Below, in pieces: positions 55,501-64,000 of a stretch of 64,000 bases of DNA. The stretch's first letter is position 1; each line of letters starts with the position of its first letter. Both the position numbers and the translations under genes were made by a program. The stretch comes from Immersiella caudata. Lineage: Eukaryota; Ascomycota; Sordariomycetes; Sordariales; Lasiosphaeriaceae. The notes under the pieces are model-generated. The model did not search any database. It saw nothing but the letters and a program-made list of their open reading frames with translations, and was not told where the DNA came from. The stretch spans positions 5,146,001 through 5,210,000 of the forward strand of contig JAULSU010000003.1 of assembly GCA_030512335.1 (NCBI GenBank), in the 5' to 3' direction.

Positions 55501-55889
55501 ATCAGAACGGGATACTAACTGATAAACAGCGCCTCGCCCTCGAAAACGAAAAGCACAAGTCTGCCACATCCCGCCTGCTGCTTGTCACGCCAGTAGCCAG
55601 CTCATTCATCATCCTCGCAGCCCGGTTTGCCCTCCTGAGGTTCTTCGTCACGGCTCTCGCGGCGTGTGCTGTCACAGCCTACTCCGGAAAGCGGCAGATA
55701 ACGATGGCTGACGTAGGCATCACGGCTGAGAGGGCAGAGGTGTTGAAGGATTACGTTCGGGATTTTGGAACGATTCATCAGGACATTAAGCAGCAGGTTA
55801 GAGGGGTCTGGGAGACATCAGTTGCTAGGGTGGCTGGAGGGAAGAGGAGGGTTCTGGTGGAGGAGGTGGAGGTTTTGGGTACCGAGTGA
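52549..55889 (+). CDS. Caspase-like domain fused to fungal CorA-like membrane module (1022 aa, six exons)
   Basis: Exons: 52549..53018, 53073..54494, 54546..54678, 54727..55152, 55202..55459, 55530..55889; introns 54, 51, 48, 49 and 70 nt, each with GTRNGT-type donors and most with a CTAAC/CTGAC branch. The N-terminal 300 residues match the fungal caspase-like group: strand then His141 in IIFYYGGHA, and Cys187 in ILLLYDCPHA, the His-Cys dyad. A flanking domain follows (VVELHRRIISRQ, VLVACRLKD, FVGYTSGRD). From about 468 the chain continues without a stop into a CorA-like region (YLNNLDPWSTLSIAA, FQLAFHLPVLAWRTG, AYGFFDTYYDGA, RDYFLHAMQYA), a coiled coil, hydrophobic spans (920-956) and a soluble tail. 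No GMN motif was seen. ATG 52615 is an alternative start. Protease activity and membrane location are inferred. Confidence 0.8.
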
Positions 55890-56495
55890 GGGGTTCTGTT
55901 GAGGTGAAGACGCGGAGATGATGTTGGAACACGACGGGTCAGGATTTTCTTTACATCAGCGACGATTTTCATGGTTCTCAAGTCAGGGTAGCCAGCGGCC
56001 AGATATTTTCCAAGACTTCTTCAGGGTACCTACCAGCGAAACATGGTGCACCATTGAGACATCTCCAATGACGGCCTATATTATCTGAGCTCCGCGCGAG
56101 ACAGGCGCAAGCGCAATGAAGGAGCTGTACGACGGGGCGACTTACCAGAGTGCTTCTAGGCGATGAGTGAGGCTGTGCTGATGTTGACTGGGGTCCCGAT
56201 ATTGGGACCACCTACAAATGGAAAAACAAGCAATTTAGGGAACCAGGTCTGGATGTGACACGCGTATATTAAACACGGCATTCATCCCCACTCTCGGAGG
56301 CTTTAATCCTCAGGCGGGAATGGTGCAGCTGCTCCTCACCCCCCGCACCCCACTCACTCCCCAGCGAAAGAGGGAGAGTAAAACAAATGGTCTAGAATCC
56401 CAACTCCCTTGGGACATGCACTTCGTAGCTTCCGTTTCCAGGAATCTGTCCGATGCCCAAATCCTTTCGACGTGTTCTTTTTCATCGACTAGCCA
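55890..56495. other. Intergenic, 606 bp
   Basis: 3' flank of the caspase-like gene and promoter of the DUF3433 gene. No feature recognised. Confidence 0.5.
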
Positions 56496-59387
56496 ATGGC
56501 TGAGCGCCCCAACTACAAACCAGTGCCGCTCAGATGGCCCTTCCTTGTTGCATTGTTCGTGTACGCCTGTGGTCTTGTGGCTCTCCTCGAGTATGGCTTC
56601 CGCACACTTCCAGTGGTTCAAGACCGAATAAGCGGGTTTCGGCCACTCGCTCCTGCTAGTTCGGGTACATGGCGGAGACGAAATGCACCTACTCTGCCAA
56701 GGCAGGTGCCAGCCACTCCAACGGCAGGAACGACTTCAGCTTCCTGGGCGACTCCCGCAAGTTCAACCAGTGATGCATCCCTCATCGCAAACCACTCAAC
56801 TTCGATACCCCCAACCGCGACACTAACGAAGGGCCCGACGACGGCAGCGCCACAGGAGCCGTATGTCCGCCCAACATCGTTTCCAACATGGGCTTATCAA
56901 CGTCCAAACCATTCGAGCTGGGATTGGCTGAATCAGAAAACCACCCGGCCCCGTGTGCGTATCCTGAATCGTCAGGAAGAAGATCGATACGGCATGCTTG
57001 GCCCGGACATTGTGCTCGCGCACTACGTCTTGGCCTGGGTGTGGACTCACGGGCCCGCAAACATGCTGAAGACGCCGGTGCCGCCCGGGGTGGACGCGAG
57101 CGACCGGTGCGTGAAGCACCACGTCATGGGCTGGATCACCAACAACACCGACGACTGTCCAGTATTGATTCCACTCAACGTGTGGAACAGTCCCGAATTC
57201 TCCGGGGCCATTGGGCCTATCGGAAACGGCGAAGCCTTTCTGGATGCCGACTGCAAGAACTACGACAACGAACAAGTGCGCCTTCTCGACCCTTACTGGG
57301 ACCAGCCAGATTGCTGGGAAATCGAGGCGGCAAGTAATACCATCTATTACTTTTCCAAGACTGCTGGCGATGAAGTTGTCACCGCAGCGACAACACGGGT
57401 AACGACGGGTCCCGACGGTCCCTTTACCATCGTCGAACTCACAACTCTTGGTAGCGATGTTACTACCATCACCCTCGGCTCCGGGCGTGTCATCACCACA
57501 ACCCGCGGGCGAGGAGACGTAAATGCTGCCCCTGCCATTGTCACCACCTTGACCAATTCCCTCGGTCGTCCCACCGCAACCACCACCTCCCTCGCCTTCG
57601 GTCTCACTCAACGCACCACTCCGTTCGCCACCCTCCGGGACCCATCCGGCCGTCCCACAACCACCATATTCTCTCCCGAACCCTTATCCTCCCGCCTCAT
57701 AACCCTCTCCGACTCCCAAGGCACCCCGACCTTAACACTCACCGAGTACTTCCGCCCCCGTCCTACCACACCCGTCTTCCCCTCCGGCCCCACCCCGTAC
57801 CGCCCTCCCAAAGACAAAACCACCGACCCTGACCACCTCTACCGCCCTCTCTCTCCCACCACCTACTTCTCCGCCTCCTTCCTCCCCGTAATTCTCACCA
57901 CACTACTCACCATCCTGCTTAAAACCGTCCGTTCCACCATCCACTCCCTCCTTCCTTTCCATGCCTTGACTCGCCCCGGTGGATCTGCCGCGCCTGATTC
58001 TCTCTGCCTTCAGCCAGGTGGGAGTATTCGCGCGCTGCGGACTGGATTACGCTGCTTGACGACTTTCAAGGAGCCAGTCTCCTTTCTGGCCGATTTGGTG
58101 TTTGTCATGTCGGCGGTTCTGGTGTGGCTTTCGACCGAGGCGGTGGGGGTTGTGCTGGTTGGGAATTGTACCGTTGCCGACTTTTACGGATGTTTTTTGA
58201 CGGTGGCTGTTGTTGAGAAGCCGGCGAGGGCGGCGGAGGGGGTTTTGGTTGGGATCGCGGTGCTAGTTGGGGTTATAGGGGCTTTGATGAGGCGGTGGGA
58301 GACGGGAGTTGGGGAGGGGGCTTGGAGTGTTGTTGGAGTTGGGTGTCTAGTGCCTAGGGGGGGCGAGAAGGATGAGGCGCAGAGGAGGGTGATCCGGGAT
58401 TCGGGATCTACAAGAGGAAGAAAAAGGGGGGGGAAAGATGATGGGGCGAGGTTTATATTGGGGTACGATGGCAACGGCGAGTATCGTCTCCTGGTCACGA
58501 CGATTGGTACAGGAGGAGCGACCGAGACGGGCACGGAATCTTCCGGGTCCTCGACTTTGGGACGGCAATACCGGGCAAGCGAATCCTTGGATCGACGCCC
58601 CCGCCCTTGGGTGCTGAAGTTAGCGTCTCGACTGGGACTTCTGGCAGCACTCTGCGGATTTTTGATACTCATCGTTGTTTACGAGACGGCTACGACCACG
58701 GGCGCTTTCGGAAAGTTCATGAACGGTCGGAATTTTGGCAGCGGCTTTCTCTTCACTGGTCTAGGATTGGTGATGGACTTCTTTTGGGATGAATTTTTCT
58801 CTTGTGCGTGTCTCTCCTTTTTTTATCACTCCCAGTGAGATTGGATACTGACATCAACGACAGGGACAAGCATGCTGGAGCCTTACCGGCGCCTGGCCCT
58901 TCGGCCGCAACCCGCTTCGACATCGATTCTCATACCGCGGGCGACAACAGCGCTAACAGGAATATGGCAGGCGATGACACTCGGAAACGTTTTCGGCGGC
59001 ACCGTAGCCTTCGCCAGCGTACTCTCAAAGTTCACCCCCATCTTTCTTGCCAACATCCCCTTTCGTCTTACGCTGACGTGGACTATGCATCGCGTCTGTG
59101 CCTGGCTATCGGTAGCCATCTTGTCAAGCATGATTCTGGTGCTGGTCGGCTCCTTCTTCATCAGGTGGCCAGACCTTCCAGTCGAACCCAGCACGATTGC
59201 CGGGTCCATGTACTATGTTTTCGATTCTGACGTGTTGAAGGATTTAGAGGGGATGTCCCTGATGGGACAGGACGAGACGGAGAGGCGGCTCAGCAAACAA
59301 GGGAGAAAATACTATCTGTCGAGATTCATTGACGTGTCTGGTATAGCTCGGGTTCGCATTGAGTGCGTTGTGAACGATGGGTATTAG
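56496..59387 (+). CDS. DUF3433 multi-pass membrane protein (943 aa, two exons)
   Basis: Exons 56496..58803 and 58864..59387; intron 60 nt (GTGCGT, CTGACATC, ACAG), phase 1, giving FFSW-TSMLEPYRRLAL across the junction. TM1 (about 16-35) is followed by a Thr/Ser/Pro-rich outer stretch, a Cys/Trp-containing soluble part (LAHYVLAWVWTHGPAN, DCPVLIPLNVW), a second Thr-rich region, then several hydrophobic spans. The C-terminal block (FGSGFLFTGLGLVMDFFWDEFF, EPYRRLALRP, WQAMTLGNVFGG, FTPIFLANIPF, SVAILSSMILVLVGSFFI) is the repeated signature of fungal DUF3433 proteins. Members are large plasma-membrane proteins of unknown role; most carry two such blocks, so this one may be a shorter form. Its place after the caspase-like gene on the same strand may be chance. 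Confidence 0.82.
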
Positions 59388-59549
59388 CTATGCAGGGTAC
59401 TTTTAATGAAACAGGCCAGTAAGAGAGGCGTATATTTCTCTGCTTCACAAAGAAAGCGTCCCCATCACGTTACTCACACATGTTTAGTTTACAAGCTAAC
59501 CTCGCCCAAACACTGTGTCAAGACCCAGAACAAATCCACCAGTTCCAAG

Positions 59550-59930
59550 TCAAACACTCCCACTATAAAAGGGGCTACACCCATCCCCGACCCTATCCCC
59601 ATCTTCATCCCTCCGATCACACGCACGCGTGTAGCCATAATCGCTACACCCACGGCCAGGTACGCACTCGTAGATGTGCGTAATGTTGCGCACCCGAGCA
59701 GGTTGAATCAGGTAGTCGCCCGTGCGTGCCTGGCGGCAGCCCCCGCAGAACTGGCCTTTGGCGGGACGTGCTCCTGGCGGAATTTCGCACTGACATTTGA
59801 AGTTGCCCCGGGCATCGAGGAGGACGTGATTCAAGGTGTTTAGGGCGGTGGGGTGGTTGGGCGGTGGTGCGGGGAGGGTGAGGGCTAGGGTTGTGGTTGT
59901 TGTGAGGAACCAGAGGGCGATGGGGTGCAT
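59550..59930 (-). CDS. Small secreted eight-cysteine protein (126 aa)
   Basis: Signal peptide 1-20 (hydrophobic Leu/Thr core, cut near TLP-A), then a short Pro/Asn stretch and a Cys-rich domain. The cysteines are at 46, 48, 62, 65, 89, 95, 104 and 118, with a CxC and a CxxC pair. The C-terminus is Asp/Arg/Gly-rich. A single exon and small size make it an effector-like or surface protein; no named family is recognised and no toxicity is implied. The next plus-strand gene ends at 59387, so the two genes converge with 162 bp between them. Confidence 0.75.
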   Translation of the reverse strand: MHPIALWFLTTTTTLALTLPAPPPNHPTALNTLNHVLLDARGNFKCQCEIPPGARPAKGQFCGGCRQARTGDYLIQPARVRNITHIYECVPGRGCSDYGYTRACDRRDEDGDRVGDGCSPFYSGSV

Positions 59931-60536
59931 ATTGGTCTTTCTCTTCTTTCTTCTTGTTCTTCCTTCTTTTGAACTAAAGACGAAGAAGAGTTAAGTTTGT
60001 CCGCTTATTCTGATGGTTAAGAAATCAACAAACTTTGGTGGGTGCGTAGACTTATCAGTTAGCTTCGGCGCTCCATCCCGTCTCGATGTAATGGTCAGGG
60101 TTGCGGGGGATGGATGCAAGCAATATACGACCCAGCTGCGCCACTCGGAGTTTGGGCTTCGGTTAAATTAAGCGTCGGTGCCAACTCGACGGGTGTGTTG
60201 CTGCGCCTCATTGCGAAGGAGAGTGGATTCCCAGGTTAACTTGAAGGACCCTAAAGCTTAATTAAAAAAAAAACAGGGGGTTAACGCTGGTTGGCTGGGC
60301 TCGTCATGATCGAAGCCTTTGCTATTGATGATGTCGTGGCGTTTGGCCAGGAGGATATGCAGTGCGAAGTTCCCGGTGAAGACGAGATCATGAGGGGGAA
60401 GAACATATGCGCTGCGCAGGACAACGTGAGACCAGAGGCATACGCAAAATCCCTTCGTTTGCAGATTTGTGCCATATAAGAACGCAAACTTCATTGCCTC
60501 ATGAAATCGTCATCCCAACCCCTGACCCCTAAGCGA
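59931..60536. other. Intergenic, 606 bp
   Basis: Upstream of the eight-cysteine gene and downstream of the ULD gene (both minus). A 78-codon minus-strand frame at 60258-60494 lacks domain or signal features and is not called. Otherwise nothing seen. Confidence 0.5.
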
Positions 60537-62463
60537 TCAAAACAAACTATCATCACTGTCAGAGTCCGAGTCACTATCCGAATCCGAATCCGAGTCAGAA
60601 TCAGAAGACGAATCATCCGCAACCGCAAACCTTGAAAACGAAAACGAATTCAACGCACTCCCGCCTACAGCAGTAACATGCGTCAACCTCTTCAACAAAT
60701 CCGGAACATTCTCATCCACGGGCTTGCTCTCCACCACAAAATCCACAACACCCAACATCTCCTTCTCGCCATCACTCAGCGGGTACGTCTTCCTCTTGGG
60801 CGGCGTCCAATACGGAGGACGACCCGGGAAGATGGGGGCCGGAGGTCTAGGCCAGGGGCTGCCGTGCATGCTGGCCATGCGCACTTCGATCTTGTCGCCG
60901 GGTTTGACGGTGGATTTCCAGGCGGCGGGGAGGATGACTTGGCCTTCGGCGTTGAAGAGGTCGTAGCGGCCGCGCATGATGTCGGGGTAGTGGACGTGGG
61001 CGGTGTGGTAGATGGATTGGATGAGTTTGCGCATGTTCTGGGGTGGATTAGCACTACGCTCTGAGCTGAGAAGGGGGAGAGGTGGAGATACGTACGTCGT
61101 GGTCTTTGCCTTGCTCAAAGGGGATTTGATACTTGGAGGAGGTCGGGCTGGTGAGGATGATGGGAAGCGGGGGCTCGCCGAGCGAGAAGAAGACGAGTGA
61201 GTAGGCGCCTTTCCACTTCCGCTGGACTTCTTGCACGCCGAGACAAGTCCGGGTATGGGAGGAGAGTTTGTTGCCGTGGGCAATGACGTTGTAGACGCAG
61301 CGGAGCTGAGGTGAGGACAAGTCTGAGTATTCGTACCAGGTGGCTCTGCTGCGTGTCTTCCTGGCACCGCTCAGGGCGGCCCGAAGTCGAGGCTGGTCAG
61401 GGGGTAGACGAGAGTAGCAGGGCTGCATATTGTTGTGCCAGACCCAGACTTCGAGGGTTGTGCTGCTAGTCACAGGGACCTTGGATGAGGTGGAAATGCT
61501 TCGCACCCAGCCCGGGAGAAGTCGAGAAATGCGTGAGGCAAAGGTGCTGGAGATGGTCTTCTCGAGGATATTCGCGCCATCTGCGTCCGACGAGCTTTTC
61601 TCCTCCTCTGCCGTCTCGTCGTTGCTCCCCTTTTTTGCCGCGAGCTTTTCCAGCGACAGTTCTTCCAATGGTGGGTCAGGCTTCTTTTCATCCTCCTCCA
61701 CTGCAGTCTCAGCAATCGAGGAGGCCGAGTCCTTCACCACCTCGTTAGCTCCCACAGTATTGTCGCAGACAACCACTTCCTTGGGCTTATCGTCAGTCCT
61801 GCCTGCTTTGGCCGCCTTTTTCTCCCGCTTCGCCGCCTTTTTCTGCTCCCGAGCTATCTTGTTCGCCTTCGCAACAGCTCCTTCGAGACGAAGGGCCCTG
61901 AGCTCCTCCGCAGCGGCCCTAAACGCGAGCTCTCGGTCGAATGCGTCAGTTGGCTGGGAGCTCTTGCTCAAGTGCAGCTTTGCCACACTGGCAACCTGCA
62001 AGTACAACAACAGGTTGATGTTGAGCCACTCCAGCTGTTCCTGGCAGGTCTCGATGCGTGGGGAGAGCCATTCCCACCTCACATGACGCAGGATGGCAAG
62101 GGGCGTCAAGAGGGAAAGATTTTCGACGAGAGCCGTCGCGCCCTCGCTGTCTTCGGGTTGGCAGGCTTGCAGAGTGAGGATGGTGATGTTTTTGTAGATC
62201 CTTACGCACTTCTCGGCGACGGTTTGGATTTCGGCGAGCCCGACGTCGTTGAAGATGTAGGGGCGGCCCTCTTGTAATGCGGCGGACTTGTCTTCGGCAA
62301 CCAAAGCGCCGAGCTGCCTCAGAGCAGAGACAGTGGCATTGATGGTGGGGACTCCTTCGTCCAAACTCACAGGGGTGTCGTCCGGGGCGAGCTCCTTGTA
62401 AGTACACAGCATCGTCGCCAGCTGGGTTCCGTAGGAAACGACATCCTCAATGAACTTGTTCAT
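60537..62463 (-). CDS. Ubiquitin-like (ULD) domain protein with N-terminal helical region (622 aa, two exons)
   Basis: Exons 62463..61096 and 61037..60537; intron 58 nt (GTACGT, GTGCTAATCC branch, CCAG), phase 0. The N-terminal 160 residues form an amphipathic helical fold (YGTQLATMLCTYKEL, IYKNITILTLQACQ) like a fungal N-terminal bundle domain. A basic coiled coil follows (AREQKKAAKREKKAAKAG), then an acidic linker. The C-terminal part holds a beta-rich segment and a ubiquitin-like domain typical of fungal ULD proteins (FNAEGQVILPAAWKSTVKPGDKIEV). The protein ends in a long Ser-Asp repeat. ULD domains in fungal proteins are thought to be interaction modules; the binding partner is unknown. 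The first ATG is 62463; the frame before it has no ATG. Confidence 0.8.
60552..60618. repeat. Hexamer repeat coding Ser-Asp
   Basis: TCNGAN hexamers (TCCGAA, TCCGAG, TCAGAA and similar) near the end of the ULD gene code ten or so Ser-Asp units; the copies have drifted in third bases, so the repeat is old or selected at protein level. Confidence 0.85.
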
Positions 62464-63496
62464 GGCCGTAGAGCTCAAAATTTTTGGTCAATTTGAGAAG
62501 AAAAGAATATCGACCCGGAAGAGGAGGGACTTTGGGGGGGGGGGGAGGTGTCGGCTTGATAACGAAGCGGGGAAGGGTCATGGTTGCCTGGTTGCCTTGA
62601 TTTGCGCAGTGCGCAGCGCAGACGCACCATGCAGCAAGAGAACCAATCTCCTTTTTAGGAAGCGGCTTGTAGTCGACGGGATTGGAGGACGCTAATGTCG
62701 CACACGTTCTGCGCATGCCGATGATTGCACAACATATGTGACGTCCGACTTGGTGGTGGGTTCAGTTCGATCGTGCTCTCAGAAGTCCCCGGCGTTTGGC
62801 TGGGTCGAAGCTGTCGCATTTGTCTCGGTCGCAGCAATGGACGGGCTGCACACCACGCAGTCGTCCCTTGGGTCCACTCCACGGAGACTTAAGCTCTGCG
62901 GCGAACCTGTTGGTGAAAGTGGGAGGCTGCCAGGGGTTGGACGTCGTTGACTTGCGCAGTTTGGATATTGTTAGGAGCCAAGGTCGATTCAGAGGGCTTA
63001 ATCTTGCACAGAGGAGGTACTCTTCCCTCACAAGTAATATCAAAGGCATGGAGGAAAAGAATCAAATGTTCGACAAACCAATCTTGAATGAAGTGGCAAC
63101 AGACTCTGCAGCGCGTGGTTCGAAAGAGAATGCACTTGACTCGTGACAACTTCGTCCAGGCCACTGCGTCGCGGAGCTTGCCGAGCAGCGAGCGGAAACC
63201 CCACCTCGCAACCTCAACTGTCAGGCATCCACCATGGAACCCACAGCACTCAAGCCTACTCCTTCCAATTGCATCAAAATGCCCGCTGACAGCACTCAAC
63301 TCAGACAGTTCCCTCGGAATCAAGAAGCGCATGGCAGTCTCGTCGCCCACCACCTCACCCCGCACCCCGAGGCTCAAATTCTCCAATCCGTTTTACCACC
63401 CCGAGCCATATTGCGCCTGCCCCCCCAAATGGCCTCCGGTCGGACAACCACGAAACGCTCGACATGCATCATTGAAGCAACTACTCGCCTTAGGCC
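62464..63496. other. Intergenic; promoter of the ULD gene, G12 run
   Basis: About 1 kb left of the candidate MITE. A G12 tract at 62534-62545 lies 71 bp upstream of the ULD start codon (C12 in that gene's leader). Open frames here are not convincing. Confidence 0.5.
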
Positions 63497-63497
63497 T

Positions 63498-63979
63498 TAG
63501 GGCCCATTTGGTTCAACCTAACTGTTGGTGAGTACTTTGGGCACTGTCGCGGCGCTGCCAAGGTTCGGTACATTGCTGAAAACAGGGGCCCCGAATGTAG
63601 TGGCCGGGGGGGTGGGGTACAGGCCACGCAAAAACACACCACGCAAAAACAACCACGCAAAAATGCACCACGCAAAAACACACCACGCACGCACGCAGCC
63701 AGCGCTCCGCTCCAGCGGCCTACAGTGGGTTAGTTTTCCAGGGTTAGGTTAGTAGTGTGGTAGTGTGTGGCGTTCGTGCGAAAAGCAACGGCTCGTTGTT
63801 TTCTTCCCAGGTGTTATGTGTGCGGCTTTTCCAGGGGTTTAAGGGGCACATGACAAGATCTGACGGGGGCGCGTGGCCCGGAACAAGCCAAAATCTCACC
63901 CCTGTGGATGCACCACACGCACACGCTTTCAGGGCCATGTATGGCTCACACGCGGTGTGAGCTCGAACCAAATGGGCCC
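63498..63979. mobile_element. Candidate Tourist-like MITE (482 bp) with 15-bp terminal inverted repeats
   Basis: GGGCCCATTTGGTTC at 63498-63512 is repeated as its exact reverse complement at 63965-63979. The flanking bases are TTA on the left (63495-63497) and TTG on the right (63980-63982), close to the TTA target duplication of PIF/Harbinger elements, whose TIRs often begin GGGCC. The inside has no transposase frame, as expected for a non-autonomous element. It contains a G-rich tract, a short tandem repeat and TG-rich sequence. Confidence 0.65.
63624..63697. repeat. 15-bp tandem repeat (CCACGCAAAAACACA) in the MITE
   Basis: Units begin at 63624, 63639, 63653, 63668 and 63683; the second is 14 bp and the last decays into CACG repeats. 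Entirely inside the inverted-repeat element, so it is probably an element-internal satellite. Confidence 0.85.
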
Positions 63980-64000
63980 TTGATCCAAAAGGCGAAACGC

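Noticed and set aside
60258..60494. 78-codon minus-strand frame
   Set aside because: No signal peptide, domain or splice context.
63088..63531. 147-codon plus-strand frame next to the MITE
   Set aside because: No conserved pattern and it crosses the element border.

Overview
The window is nuclear DNA of a filamentous ascomycete, most likely a Sordariomycete. Its genes carry short GT-AG introns (48-72 nt is typical) with fungal branch points such as GCTAAC or CTGAC. Promoters are rich in C and T, and the protein families present (fungal CorA-like, DUF3433, DUF6594, BCS1-like ATPases, GH17, a TmpL-like redox protein) are typical of that group. No tRNA, rRNA or CRISPR array was found.

Layout. 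0-6 kb is a gene graveyard. It holds a minus-strand relic, a frameshifted TPR/MYND-type gene copy, an intact small membrane protein with a collagen-like stalk, and a conserved fungal gene stopped by two TAG codons. 6.5-32.5 kb is a gene-rich core: SDR oxidoreductase, GTPase-like protein with a degenerate P-loop, GPI-anchored GH17 glucanase, 2OG-Fe(II) oxygenase, a small conserved protein, a Cys-rich secreted protein, CotH-kinase protein, methyltransferase, BCS1-type AAA ATPase, Dom34/Pelota, a WDR44/Dgr2-type WD40 protein and thioredoxin. 32.5-42 kb is sparser: putative amidoligase, five-exon enoyl-CoA hydratase, and a TmpL-like adenylation/six-TM/NAD-binding fusion. 42.4-49 kb is again relic-rich: an RNase H pseudogene with three stops, a DUF6594 membrane protein and an orphan open frame. 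49-60 kb is an accessory block on the plus strand: a secreted beta-propeller, an uncharacterised 487-aa protein, a fusion of a caspase-like domain with a fungal CorA-like membrane module, and a DUF3433 multi-pass membrane protein. A Cys-rich secreted protein lies on the minus strand at its end. 60.5-64 kb has a ubiquitin-like-domain protein and a candidate Tourist-like MITE.

How the genes may work together. Housekeeping genes (Dom34 ribosome rescue, thioredoxin, enoyl-CoA hydratase, BCS1-like ATPase) are interspersed with surface or secreted proteins (GH17, two eight-cysteine proteins, beta-propeller) that act in the wall or outside the cell. The most unusual items are the caspase-like/CorA-like fusion with its neighbours at 50.6-59.4 kb, which may be a membrane-linked cell-death or self-recognition module, and the TmpL-like redox protein. 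The former function is inference; the domain reading is from sequence motifs. Exon borders were worked out by eye from splice signals, reading-frame continuity and protein-family continuity; no database search was possible.
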